From Corynebacterium humireducens NBRC 106098 = DSM 45392 (GTDB lineage Bacteria > Actinomycetota > Actinomycetes > Mycobacteriales > Mycobacteriaceae): DNA of 64,000 nucleotides. The DNA is taken from positions 1 through 64,000 of the forward strand of contig NZ_CP005286.1 of the NCBI RefSeq assembly GCF_000819445.1, read 5' to 3'. The position numbers and the translations under genes are program-made. The notes below the pieces were generated by a model. That model was not told the DNA's origin. It made no database searches and saw only the letters and a program-made list of their open reading frames with translations. Shown piece by piece: positions 11,029-21,666 of the stretch; within the stretch, counting starts at the first letter, position 1, and each line of letters opens with the position of its first letter.

Positions 11029-11288
11029 GATTTTTCTCCTGTTCGGGGATGCCCGCTGATGGGACATTGTCATCGTATGACCAATAAATACACTATTGTA
11101 TGAATTTTCTTTTCAAGAATAACAGCGCTGGTCACCCTCGTCATGGGTACCCCGAACAGAGTGGGTCCCGCTCCTGGCAGGTGAGAAACCGCGGAGGCTT
11201 TGTTGACAATCTGCGGTACCGGACCGGTGCAGGGATCCTCATGCCGGGTCTGACGGTTCTACTGATTGCAGGGGCCTGAAAAAGGGGC

Positions 11289-11319
11289 AGGGCCACCCCG
11301 CGCAGTGCGGGGTGGCCCT
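11289..11319 (-). terminator. Intrinsic terminator of the Ig-like repeat protein gene
   Basis: AGGGCCACCCCGC (11289-11301) pairs with GCGGGGTGGCCCT (11307-11319), a 13-bp stem with a 5-nt loop. On the minus strand it runs into CCCCTTTTTC. Confidence 0.8.
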
Positions 11320-11348
11320 GGTGTTTCTGTGCTGTCAGTCAGCAGGTC

Positions 11349-12626
11349 CTACTTGGAGGACAGGCCCTTGAAGGAGTCCCGGAAGTTGGAGGAAGCCTTG
11401 GAGGAGGCGTTCTCCTTCGGCTCGTCCTTGTCCTCGTCCTCGTCCGTCTCCGCCTTGACGGTGACCTTGAAGGAGCCCTTCTTGGCCTCGTCGTCGCCGT
11501 CAACCTTGTAGGTGAAGTCGACAGTGTACTCGCCCGGCTTCACGTCACCAGCGATGACGGTCAGCTTGTCGCCCTCGCGCTTGACCTCGAGGCCGTGGGT
11601 CTCGGTGAACTGCAGCTCGGTGACGCCATCAGCGAGGGTCAGGTCGACGGTCTTGGAATCGCCCTCGATGACGGTGACATCGTCGATGGTCTGGGTGACC
11701 TCGTTCTCGTCGTCCTCGTCAGCCTTCTTCTCGACGGTGACCTTGAAGGTGCCGTTCTTGTCCTCGCCGTCAGCCTTGTAGGTGAACTTGACCTCGTAAT
11801 CGTTGGCGGCAACCGTGCCAGCGTTGACGGTCAGCTTGTCATTCTCGTGGGTGATCTCGAGGCCGTGGGTCTCGGTGAACTTCAGCTCGGAGACGCCAGG
11901 AGTGAGGGTCAGGTCACGGGAGACATCGCCACCCTCGGTCACGGTGACGTCGTTGATGGTCTGGACGACCTGGGCCACGACAGTGACCTGGAAGGAGCCC
12001 TCCTGCTCCTCGTTGGTGCCCTCAGCCTTGTAGGTGAAGGGGACCGTGTAGGTCTTGACCTCTGCGTCGGTGGCGTCGATGTCGATGGTCTCGCCGTTGT
12101 CGCGGACGGTGACTCCCAGGCCCTCCGGTGCGTTGAGAGTCAGCTCGGTGGCACCATCCTCAACGTCGGCCTCGACCGTCGCGGTCTTGCCCGTGGTGAC
12201 GGTGACGTCACCGACGGTGATGGTGGCGCAGTCGAACTTCTCTTCCTTGTCAACGGTCTTGTCCTCGAGGGTGACCGTCAGGGTCCGCGTCGCGGTGGTA
12301 CCGAAGAGCGACGTCAAGGTGACGGTGTAGTCACCGGCTGCGATGTCCTCCGGGACGGTGAACTGGAGAACCCGGGCGTTTCCGTTGACCAGCTCAGCGT
12401 CAGGAATGCCTGCCACATCCGCGGACCGCACCTGGATATAGGAACCAAACAAGCCGCGGAAAGGGTTCTCGACCGTTCCGGCCTTGGCGACCTGGATGGT
12501 CTCCTGCACGGTCCTGACGCACTGGGTGGGCTCGGCGGCCTCCTGGGCCATTGCCGGCTGGACGAAGGTGAGGGAGCCGATGAGTGCGGAACCTGCGAGC
12601 AGTGCTGCGTATCGCTTGAAAGCCAT
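11349..12626 (-). CDS. Secreted surface protein with three Ig-like tandem domains
   Basis: The 425-residue protein has a signal peptide (MAFKRYAALLAGSALIGSLTFVQPAMA) and an N-terminal region with two cysteines (about 36 and 133). Three beta-sandwich-like modules follow at about 131-216, 220-298 and 310-390. Modules 2 and 3 are close copies about 90 residues apart, sharing TETHGLE and GTFKVTV/GSFKVTV. The end is an acidic/Lys linker and the tail SSNFRDSFKGLSSK. Such modules usually serve adhesion or wall binding; here that is inference. There is no LPXTG motif or C-terminal membrane helix, so attachment, if any, would be by other means. ATG at 12626 is fixed by the signal peptide. Confidence 0.75.
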   Translation of the reverse strand: MAFKRYAALLAGSALIGSLTFVQPAMAQEAAEPTQCVRTVQETIQVAKAGTVENPFRGLFGSYIQVRSADVAGIPDAELVNGNARVLQFTVPEDIAAGDYTVTLTSLFGTTATRTLTVTLEDKTVDKEEKFDCATITVGDVTVTTGKTATVEADVEDGATELTLNAPEGLGVTVRDNGETIDIDATDAEVKTYTVPFTYKAEGTNEEQEGSFQVTVVAQVVQTINDVTVTEGGDVSRDLTLTPGVSELKFTETHGLEITHENDKLTVNAGTVAANDYEVKFTYKADGEDKNGTFKVTVEKKADEDDENEVTQTIDDVTVIEGDSKTVDLTLADGVTELQFTETHGLEVKREGDKLTVIAGDVKPGEYTVDFTYKVDGDDEAKKGSFKVTVKAETDEDEDKDEPKENASSKASSNFRDSFKGLSSK

Positions 12627-12925
12627 GTGGTGTCCTTCCGGCCGCAGACCGCGACCTGACAGTGGGGGAGGCAAAAAGAAACTCGTTTCGGGATTTATAT
12701 GTCTCGAAACGCTTGCGCCCCAAGGTAACAAGCTGGCTTGCATGCGGCAACAATTATTACGGAAAGTGAACCTTTTTGGGGGAGGGTGGAGGGCTGGGAG
12801 GGGCGTCGATAAGCGATGTAGTGATACCACTCTGATACCGAATGTGGGGTATCGGCGCCGCACGCGGCCCCACAGCCCGTAACAGGTAGGATTGAGGGGT
12901 CTACACCCCCTACAGATAGGTGATC

Positions 12926-15535
<2,610 letters not shown>

Positions 15536-15538
15536 GCC

Positions 15539-15886
15539 ATGGCCAGCCGCACCATCGCCGTCACGCGCATCTCGCCCCTGTCCGCCTTCCGGGTGGGACT
15601 GGCCATGTCACTGGTCGGACTCATCGCCTGGCTCATCGCCGTCGCCCTGCTCTACGTGGGCATGGGCTCCGCCGGCATCTGGAACCAGGTCAACTCCCTC
15701 CTCGGCGACATCGGCGAGGACCGCGCCGTCACCTTCGGACTCGTCATGTCCGCGGCCGCGCTCCTCGGCGCCATCAGCGTCATCCTCACCACGGTGCTCG
15801 CGCCGCTGGCCGCCGTCGTCTACAACGCCATCGTCGACCTCTTCGGTGGCCTGCAGATCGGCGTCCAGGAGGAAGCCACCCAGTAA
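15539..15886 (+). CDS. DUF3566 small membrane protein
   Basis: A 115-residue protein with two strong hydrophobic helices (about 22-44 and 66-100) and an amphipathic end. It lies three bases after gyrA, the same place as Rv0007 in M. tuberculosis, and belongs to the actinobacterial DUF3566 family of unknown function. It is certainly cotranscribed with gyrA. A possible terminator/attenuator, TCGCCTGG (15911-15918) with CCAGGCGA (15942-15949), follows it and overlaps the tRNA-Ile promoter element. Confidence 0.88.
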   Translation: MASRTIAVTRISPLSAFRVGLAMSLVGLIAWLIAVALLYVGMGSAGIWNQVNSLLGDIGEDRAVTFGLVMSAAALLGAISVILTTVLAPLAAVVYNAIVDLFGGLQIGVQEEATQ

Positions 15887-15937
15887 CGCACTCAACAGTG
15901 CCTGAAACAGTCGCCTGGACAGTCGGATTTATGCCGT

Positions 15938-15980
15938 CTGACCAGGCGATTTGGCATAGTGGCATAACACTGGCTAATGT
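15938..15980 (+). promoter_or_regulatory. tRNA-Ile promoter with an 18-bp element shared with tRNA-Leu
   Basis: CTGACCAGGCGATTTGGC (15938-15955) is identical to 36868-36885 upstream of tRNA-Leu. It ends in a -35-like TTGGCA (15951-15956) and is followed 18 bp later by TAATGT (15975-15980) as -10. The expected transcript start is about 7-8 bases before the tRNA. Confidence 0.6.
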
Positions 15981-15994
15981 TATCAACGTTCCAA

Positions 15995-16071
15995 GGGCCT
16001 ATAGCTCAGTCGGTTAGAGCGCATCGCTGATAACGATGAGGTCGCAAGTTCGATTCTTGCTAGGCCCACCA
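15995..16071 (+). tRNA. tRNA-Ile (anticodon GAT)
   Basis: A 77-nt cloverleaf: the acceptor GGGCCTA pairs with TAGGCCC, the anticodon stem CATCG/CGATG carries loop CTGATAA, and the TPsiC arm has TTCGATT. The 3' CCA is encoded. It is followed after 8 bases by tRNA-Ala, the standard post-gyrA pair of actinobacteria. Confidence 0.97.
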
Positions 16072-16079
16072 GGAACAAT

Positions 16080-16152
16080 GGGGCATTAGCTCAATTGGTA
16101 GAGCATCTGCTTTGCAAGCAGAAGGTCAGGAGTTCGATTCTCCTATGCTCCA
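16080..16152 (+). tRNA. tRNA-Ala (anticodon TGC)
   Basis: A 73-nt cloverleaf: acceptor GGGGCAT with ATGCTCC, anticodon stem TCTGC/GCAGA with loop TTTGCAA. CCA is not encoded (the sequence continues CAAGG). Confidence 0.97.
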
Positions 16153-16160
16153 CAAGGTGG

Positions 16161-16198
16161 AAAACCGCAGGTCGCACATGACCTGCGGTTTTTCTTGT
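16161..16198 (+). terminator. Intrinsic terminator of the tRNA-Ile/Ala unit
   Basis: AAACCGCAGGTC (16162-16173) pairs with GACCTGCGGTTT (16180-16191), followed by TTTCTTGTTT. A strong rho-independent terminator. Confidence 0.92.
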
Positions 16199-16208
16199 TT
16201 GGGCTGGT

Positions 16209-16216
16209 AGCAGTCC
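16209..16216. repeat. Left target-site duplication of the insertion sequence
   Basis: AGCAGTCC directly before the left inverted repeat, identical to 17620-17627. An 8-bp duplication fits IS256-group transposition. Confidence 0.9.
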
Positions 16217-17619
16217 GGGTTAAGCACCAAAAAGTGTGTCTGGCCCGGGCGTGTCGTCTGGGCCAGACGAGGCGGGTCAGCGGCCTATCCATCCTTGCTG
16301 GATGCCCATGGAGTGCTGGTAGCTGGAATCAATCGCAGTGTCGTAGCCTGCAGGGGCACCGATTCCGTTTATGTCGGGGCGGGTGTTTTCGTGGTTGACC
16401 AAGTCCTGCGCCGTGGAAAGTGCGACTTGGCCCCAGGACTGACTCCTGGCGATCGCTACTGGATCGTCAGGAGTTTGTGTCTTCAGGTACAGCCACCAGT
16501 CAATGACGGTGCGTTGATGGGGACGCGACAGTCCGCGGTGGCGACGGGCGAGCTCTTTGACCGGTGCGTTGAACCCGCCCTCCAGGACGTTGGTGGTCGG
16601 GGCGAACCTGTCCGGGTCCACGGCCCCGGCAGGTGGTTGGAGGTAGTTGAACAGCAGTTTCCGCCGGTACAACGACAGCAGCGAATGATAGGCGGCACGG
16701 ACCCGTGGATGGGTGAACACCTGCTTGTACTGACGGGTCACCGGGTCCTGGACGGTGGTCTTCTGGTTGAGCCAGTCCTGGTAGACGGCACCGAACTGCT
16801 GGAGGTGCGCGGTCCATTCGGCGGCCTGGTCCAGGGTGGTGATCCGGGTCAGCTGCAGGGCCAGACGGTAGATGGTTTTCCCTGCGTCGGTGCGTGGCCG
16901 GCTGGTGGTGTGGCGGCGGACAACTCGTTGGGCGTGGACCAGACACCGTTGGATGATTGTGGTCGGCCATGTGGAGGTGATCGCGGAGGCGGCGCCTTGG
17001 CCACCATCGATGACAGCCATCAATGGTGCGGGGATCGGGCTGATCAGTTCCCGGTAGGCGGCGGTGGTTTCTGTGCGTGCCCAGGTCCAGTTGATGATGT
17101 GGGTGCGGCTGGCGGCGATGAGCAGGCAGCCGCTGGCCAGGAAGGTGGCATCGAGGAAGATCTGGTCGTGGATGCGGTGCGGGTCGACTGCTGAGGGTGG
17201 GATGATCCACCAGCACCAGGACATCCGACGGCTGAGGGTGTTGCGGTGGCGGCCGTGGTGTTCGGCCAGGGCCGTCAGGGATTGTGTGCCGGTGACCCAG
17301 GTGATGAAGGTCCGCATGGTGGCGGCGTGGGGGTGGTCGTGCTGGGTGGTGCGGACAAAGGAGTGTCCGCAGTCGGTGCAGCGCCAGCGGGTGGTGCCTT
17401 TGCTGGTGGTGCCGTTTTTCTTGGTGGTGTGGCTGCATACGGGGCAGCGGGGTCGGTTTGTGGTCACCGCTTACAGCCAATCGAGCGGGCCTAGCAGAAG
17501 GCGGCACCGGGGTGGGTTAACGTGCGGGAAATAGCTGTTCGGGAGCTATTAAACCCCGGTTTAGTGGCACTGTGCTGGGGCTACGCAGAGTCACGGACAC
17601 ACTTTTTAGTGCTTAACCC
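16217..17619 (-). mobile_element. Intact IS1249-like insertion sequence (IS256 group), 1403 bp
   Basis: The ends are 26-bp inverted repeats (16217-16242 and 17594-17619), starting GGGTTAAGCAC, that match at 24 of 26 positions. One full-length transposase lies between them and a perfect 8-bp duplication AGCAGTCC flanks the element. It inserted just past the tRNA-Ala terminator. Intact ends, ORF and duplication indicate a fairly recent insertion. IS1249 itself is known from corynebacterial resistance transposons; identity to it was not measured. Confidence 0.92.
16277..17467 (-). CDS. IS1249-family transposase
   Basis: The 396-residue protein has an N-terminal zinc-finger-like motif (CPVCSHTTKKNG...WRCTDCGHSF, four cysteines within about 30 residues) and a helix-turn-helix region, then the DDE-type catalytic core of the IS256/Mutator group: the first Asp in DQIFLDATFL, the second in MAVIDGGQGAASAI, a CLVHAQRVVRR motif typical of the group, and the Glu in TNVLEGGFNAPVKEL. 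It starts with GTG at 17467. No frameshift or stop interrupts it, so it may be active. Confidence 0.92.
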   Translation of the reverse strand: MTTNRPRCPVCSHTTKKNGTTSKGTTRWRCTDCGHSFVRTTQHDHPHAATMRTFITWVTGTQSLTALAEHHGRHRNTLSRRMSWCWWIIPPSAVDPHRIHDQIFLDATFLASGCLLIAASRTHIINWTWARTETTAAYRELISPIPAPLMAVIDGGQGAASAITSTWPTTIIQRCLVHAQRVVRRHTTSRPRTDAGKTIYRLALQLTRITTLDQAAEWTAHLQQFGAVYQDWLNQKTTVQDPVTRQYKQVFTHPRVRAAYHSLLSLYRRKLLFNYLQPPAGAVDPDRFAPTTNVLEGGFNAPVKELARRHRGLSRPHQRTVIDWWLYLKTQTPDDPVAIARSQSWGQVALSTAQDLVNHENTRPDINGIGAPAGYDTAIDSSYQHSMGIQQGWIGR

Positions 17620-17627
17620 AGCAGTCC
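17620..17627. repeat. Right target-site duplication of the insertion sequence
   Basis: AGCAGTCC directly after the right inverted repeat, matching 16209-16216. Confidence 0.9.
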
Positions 17628-17742
17628 TGTCCTGCTCTTATCCGTGAGGTGCCGAGAGGGCATCAGGTGGGTCCTGTGCGGGAAAGTTACGGGACAACTC
17701 CTGCCGTACACGCGGCGGGTTGTCCGGGGGCGGGCTGGGCAG

Positions 17743-17833
17743 GTTCGAGAGGACATGGTCGAGAGGGGAGTGGTCTCGACCTTGGTGGGCCCGGGGCGGG
17801 GTCGTCTCGACGATGTGGTCTCGACGTTGTGTC
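17743..17833 (+). repeat. Intergenic palindromic element B
   Basis: About 90 bp with GTTCGAGAGGACATG (17743-17757), an 8-bp hairpin GGTCGAGA (17757-17764)/TCTCGACC (17774-17781), and a second half CGTCTCGACGATGTGG (from 17803). The reverse complement of 27179-27268 aligns over its whole length. The rest of the 17628-17990 gap holds a GGCGTCGNNAAGC site (17849-17861) and the sqr promoter region, but no gene. Confidence 0.65.
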
Positions 17834-17990
17834 AGGGGACGAGGCGGCGGCGTCGAGAAGCAATCTGTAACTGGAATCACAAACTGCCAATCCTGCGATG
17901 GCCGTCACTGCTAAGGTGAATAAAAAACGAGTCGACTCATCTCTTCGGTCACTCATCAACCACCTGAGATCAGCACTGACGGAGGACATC

Positions 17991-19187
17991 ATGGCCATCC
18001 ACCACCGGATCGTCATCATCGGCGGCGGCAACGCCGGCATCAGCGTCGCAGCACGGCTGCGCATCAAGGGGCAGGACGACATCGCCGTCATCGAGCCCAG
18101 CGACAAGCACTACTACCAGCCGCTCTGGACCATGATCGGCGGCGGTCAGGGCAACATCAAGAGCACCGAGCGCCCGCAGGCAAGTGTCATGCCGCAGGGC
18201 GTGGCGTGGATCAAGGGCGCCGCGGAGGGCGTGGACCCGGAGAAGAACGAGGTGCGCCTCAGCGACGGCACCGTGGTGTCCTACGACTACCTCGTGGTGT
18301 GCCCGGGCATCCAGCTGGACTGGGACAAGACGCCGGGACTGCCGGAAGCGCTGAAAACGCCGAATGTGTCCAGCAACTACCGTTTCGATCTCGCCCCGAA
18401 GACCTGGCAGATGATCAAGCACATGAAGCAGGGCACGGCCGTGTTCACCATGCCGACCGACCCGATCAAGTGCGGCGGCGCCCCGCAGAAGATCGCCTAC
18501 CTGGCGGCGGACCACTGGCGGAAGGAGGGCGTGCTCGATGACATCCACGTGATCCTCGTGCTGCCGTCACCGGGCATGTTCGGTGTGAAAGTGTTCTCGG
18601 ATGAGCTGGAGAAGGTGGCCGCGAAGTACGGCATCGACGTGCGTTTCAACTCCGAGCTCACGGAGGTGGACGGCGCGACGCAGACGGCGACCATCCGCGA
18701 CAACTCCAGCGGCGAGTCGGAGGACATCCACTACGACATCATGCACGTGGTGCCGAAGCAGTCCGCGCCGGACTGGGTGAAGAACAGCCCGCTGGCCGAC
18801 CCGGACAACCCGCTGGGGTACGTCAAGGTGGACAAGCACACGCTGCAGCACACGGAGTACCCGAACGTGTTCTCGCTGGGTGACGCCTCGAGTGCGCCGA
18901 ACTCGAAGACGGGTGCGGCGATCCGTAAGCAGGCGCCGGTGCTGGTGAAGAACCTGCTGGCGGCGATGGAGGGCCGCGCGCTGTCCCCGACGTACGAGGG
19001 CTACGCCTCGTGTCCGCTGGTCACGTCGCAGCGTTCGGTGCTGCTGGCGGAGTTCAACTACAAGATGGAGCCGACGCCGTCGATCCCGGTGATCGACACG
19101 ACGAAGCCGCGTTTCGACATGTGGGTGCTCAAGCGTTACGGACTGCCGTTCATGTACTGGAACCTCATTCTCAAGGGTCGCGCCTGA
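17991..19187 (+). CDS. sqr: Sulfide:quinone oxidoreductase-type flavoprotein
   Basis: The 398-residue FAD protein likely oxidises sulfide to sulfane sulfur and passes electrons to menaquinone at the membrane. It has the N-terminal dinucleotide motif VIIGGGNAGISVAARL, a second FAD motif FSLGDASSAPNSKTGAAIRKQAP near 305-327, and conserved cysteines in DPIKCGGAPQK (about 157) and ASCPLVTSQ (about 343), the two usually active in SQR. The start is ATG 17991 with GGAGG at 17981-17985, not the longer open frame. A cation efflux gene follows by 43 bp. Confidence 0.85.
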   Translation: MAIHHRIVIIGGGNAGISVAARLRIKGQDDIAVIEPSDKHYYQPLWTMIGGGQGNIKSTERPQASVMPQGVAWIKGAAEGVDPEKNEVRLSDGTVVSYDYLVVCPGIQLDWDKTPGLPEALKTPNVSSNYRFDLAPKTWQMIKHMKQGTAVFTMPTDPIKCGGAPQKIAYLAADHWRKEGVLDDIHVILVLPSPGMFGVKVFSDELEKVAAKYGIDVRFNSELTEVDGATQTATIRDNSSGESEDIHYDIMHVVPKQSAPDWVKNSPLADPDNPLGYVKVDKHTLQHTEYPNVFSLGDASSAPNSKTGAAIRKQAPVLVKNLLAAMEGRALSPTYEGYASCPLVTSQRSVLLAEFNYKMEPTPSIPVIDTTKPRFDMWVLKRYGLPFMYWNLILKGRA

Positions 19188-19230
19188 CGGCGACGTTTTC
19201 AATAAGGTTTCAATAAGTTAGTCTGTGGTC

Positions 19231-20130
19231 ATGGCACACGATCATGACCACGGACACGCGCCCCTGCGCGCACTCGGCGTCGCGGCCGCCATCACCGGCA
19301 CCATCTTCACCGCCGAACTCGTCGGCGGCCTCGTCTCCGGCTCCCTCGCGCTGCTCTCGGACGCCATGCACATGCTTTCCGACGCCGCCGGCCTCCTCAT
19401 CGCCCTCCTCGCGGCGCTGGTGGGGAAGAGGGCGGCGTCGGCAAGCGCGACGTTCGGGTACCGCCGCGTCGAGGTCCTCGCGGCGCTGTTCAACGCCGTC
19501 GCTGTGACGGGCGTGGTGGTGTGGATCCTCGTGCAGGCGATCGGGCGCCTCGGCGGGCACCACGACATCGACACCACGATGATGCTCGGCGTCGCCGTCG
19601 TGGGTCTGGTGGCCAACGCGGCCTCGGCGTGGGTGCTCTCGCGCCACGGAGGGGACGACCTCAACGTCCGCGGTGCCCTGCTCCACGTCCTGGCGGACCT
19701 GCTCGGTTCGGTGGCGGTCATCATCGCCGGCCTGGTCATCCGGTGGACCGGCTGGGCACCGGCGGACACGATCGCCTCCCTGGCCATCGTCGCCTTCGTC
19801 CTGCCGCGCTCACTCGGCCTGCTGTGGCAGACACTGGGGGTGCTCATGGAGAGGGCGCCGCGGGGCGTCGATACGCGGGAGGTGGAACGGGTGCTCGCCG
19901 GGCTGCCGGGGGTCACCGACGTCCACGACCTGCACGTGTGGTCCATGGACGGCGTCACGCCGCTGGCCACGGCCCATCTCGTCGTCGACGAAGCGTGCGT
20001 GCCGGCAGGGGAGTGCGGGGTGCTCGGGGCGGCCCAGGCGGCGCTGCGGGAACTGCACATCGAGCACTCGACGATCCAGCTCGAGCACCCGGGGCACGTC
20101 GAGCACGAGGCGGTGTGCCGGGGTCAGTAG
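19231..20130 (+). CDS. Cation diffusion facilitator metal exporter
   Basis: The 299-residue protein has a His/Asp-rich N-terminus (AHDHDHGHAP), six predicted membrane helices and a C-terminal cytoplasmic dimer domain. The metal-site motif in helix 2 is LLSDAMHMLSD, and in helix 5 LLHVLADLLGS. The family exports Zn or similar divalent metals in exchange for protons. ATG at 19231 is likely leaderless: TAGTCT ends 6 bases before it, next to two CAATAAG direct repeats (19200-19217) that might be an operator. Its 3' end overlaps the convergent small gene by 7 bp. Confidence 0.9.
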   Translation: MAHDHDHGHAPLRALGVAAAITGTIFTAELVGGLVSGSLALLSDAMHMLSDAAGLLIALLAALVGKRAASASATFGYRRVEVLAALFNAVAVTGVVVWILVQAIGRLGGHHDIDTTMMLGVAVVGLVANAASAWVLSRHGGDDLNVRGALLHVLADLLGSVAVIIAGLVIRWTGWAPADTIASLAIVAFVLPRSLGLLWQTLGVLMERAPRGVDTREVERVLAGLPGVTDVHDLHVWSMDGVTPLATAHLVVDEACVPAGECGVLGAAQAALRELHIEHSTIQLEHPGHVEHEAVCRGQ

Positions 20131-20358
20131 TGGGAGAAGGCCACTTCGGCGATCCCGTACTCAACGACCGCGTAATCCCCGGTCTCAGTGGCGGTGAACT
20201 GCAGGCCCCGACCATGCTCGCGATCCACCGCCAACAACCCCGGGACCTTGTCGAGAGCGTCAGCGATGCGCGCCGTCATCTCCGGTGACAGACGAGGAGG
20301 ATCTCCCCTCACCCGGAATCTCGACGACCGTCTCGAAGTCCTGGAACTCGAAGCTCAC
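20124..20358 (-). pseudogene. Small conserved gene with an apparent frameshift
   Basis: GTG at 20358 overlaps the upstream stop by GTGA and would start MSFEFQDFETVVEIPGEG, but that frame ends after about 30 codons. The following sequence in the next frame reads on as LSPEMTARIADALDKVPGLL and ends in YGIAEVAFSHY at 20124. The total span (235 nt) is one base over a multiple of three, so one extra base around 20290-20310 (near GAGGGGAG) would explain it. It may be a real mutation, a sequencing error, or two separate small ORFs (an in-frame GTG exists at 20312). Function unknown. Confidence 0.55.
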
Positions 20359-20588
20359 ATCTCCTCGATGTCGTACCGCGAGATCTCCGCGGCGGGGACG
20401 GTGTGCGCGTCACCCTGCAGGTCCACGCACTCGAAGGCGGCCTCCGGGTCCTCGGACTCGAGGACCGCGCGGAGACGCTCGACGTTGTCGACCTCCGGCA
20501 GGTCGTTCTCGTCCTTCTCCTCCGAGTGGGCGGGGAACCTGAGGGTCAGGTCGTTGATGGTCGTCACGGTGAGCACGTTCATTCGCAT
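20355..20588 (-). CDS. Small acidic hypothetical protein
   Basis: The 77-residue acidic protein (MRMNVLTVTTINDLTLRFPAHSEEKDEND...) has no recognised domain. It precedes the frameshifted gene with a GTGA overlap, so the two form a translationally coupled pair. The likely start is leaderless, TAGCCT standing 7 bases before ATG 20588. Confidence 0.6.
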   Translation of the reverse strand: MRMNVLTVTTINDLTLRFPAHSEEKDENDLPEVDNVERLRAVLESEDPEAAFECVDLQGDAHTVPAAEISRYDIEEM

Positions 20589-20626
20589 GTGCCTGAGGCT
20601 ACCTGTGTCCTACCTCACACGCAGAA

Positions 20627-20652
20627 CGCCCCCGCCCCCGGGGCAGGGGGCG
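20627..20652 (-). terminator. GC-rich hairpin after the CwsA-like gene
   Basis: CGCCCCC (20627-20633) pairs with GGGGGCG (20646-20652), with more pairing inside; 25 bases past the stop of the gene at 20678. Confidence 0.5.
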
Positions 20653-20677
20653 AGGGTGTTGAGGCGAGAGGAGTGGA

Positions 20678-21373
20678 CTACTTTTTCTTGGGGCCGGCCT
20701 CGGCGTCCGGGTCGGTGACGTCGTCGACGGACTCCACCTCGGCGGCGTCGGCGTCGGCGGTATCGGCCGTGTCGGTAGTGGAGAGATCCTCCACGATCTC
20801 GAACTCACCGGCCTCGTCCTCGGCGGCGGTGCGGTGCTTCTCCAGCTGCTCGTCGAGGGCGGAGAGCAGCTCCTCGTCGCGCTCCTCCGGGACGCCCTCC
20901 TCGGGGGTCTCGGTGGAGTAGACCAGCTTCGACTCGGCCGGGGCCTCGCCGCCGGAGAAGTCCTCCACACGCGGCGGGGTGTCGCCCGGGGCGTCCTCGC
21001 GGCGGGTGAACCAGTAGACGGCGCCGCCGATCGCGGAGACGAGCAGCGCGGCGAGGCCGACCATCGTCCAGTTGCGGCGGCACTGCGCCTTGCGGGCGCG
21101 CTTCCTGGCCGGGGTGTTGTCGGCGACCTTGGCCAGGCGGGCCTTGGCGGCGTCGAGACGCAGGTGGGCCGCCTGGGTGACGTTGCCTGCCTCACGGCGG
21201 CCCTCGTCGATGAGCGACTCGCCGCGGGCCCGCAGCTCGTCGAGGTCGACGCGGTTGGCGGCGTCGGAAAGCAGGTCGTAGGCCTCGCGGACCTTCTGCT
21301 CGTTGTACTCCTTCACGCGGCCGCGGACGGCGGTGAATGCGTCCAGCATCATCTTGATCGTTGCGGGGTTCAC
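20678..21373 (-). CDS. Single-pass membrane protein, CwsA-like by position and topology
   Basis: The 231-residue protein has a helical, coiled-coil-prone N-terminus (about 1-90), a basic stretch RKRARKAQCRRN, one membrane helix (about 102-121, MVGLAALLVSAIGGAVYWF) and a long acidic tail rich in Thr/Asp/Glu ending AGPKKK. Gene order after gyrA, DUF3566 and the two tRNAs matches M. tuberculosis Rv0008c (CwsA, a partner of CrgA in division and cell-wall synthesis), which has the same topology. Sequence similarity is weak, so this is an inference from synteny. GTG start with AAGGAGC upstream. Confidence 0.55.
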   Translation of the reverse strand: MNPATIKMMLDAFTAVRGRVKEYNEQKVREAYDLLSDAANRVDLDELRARGESLIDEGRREAGNVTQAAHLRLDAAKARLAKVADNTPARKRARKAQCRRNWTMVGLAALLVSAIGGAVYWFTRREDAPGDTPPRVEDFSGGEAPAESKLVYSTETPEEGVPEERDEELLSALDEQLEKHRTAAEDEAGEFEIVEDLSTTDTADTADADAAEVESVDDVTDPDAEAGPKKK

Positions 21374-21544
21374 GGTGTGCTCCTTGTTCAGTGGGTCATT
21401 CTCCCTCCCAGACTAGCGGCGAAGCCTCGATCAGGGCGGGTTTCCGGATGTGTGGAACCTGGGGAAATGAAACTGAACCGCTTGGTCCATTTTTGTCCGA
21501 AAATCGGCCCTCGGGGGTGAATTATATTCATGCTAGGGTGGGGT

Positions 21545-21666
21545 TATCGCCGCAGGTCACGCGGCAAACCGGAAATAGCACCTTTAGGAAAATTACCCGC
21601 CGCAAACCGTTGGCTTGCTACATTCACAGCCACTTGCCCAACGGGATGTCTGAAGGAGGAAAACAC
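21545..21666 (+). promoter_or_regulatory. Structured 5' leader of metF
   Basis: The segment before metF shows GCCGC/GCGGC (near 21552-21570) and a 7-bp stem CCGTTGG (21607-21613)/CCAACGG (21638-21644) ending 10 bases before the AAGGAGG ribosome site. Two similar CCGCAAACC-like stretches occur. It does not match the SAM or cobalamin riboswitch cores I know. It may be a regulatory leader. Confidence 0.3.
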
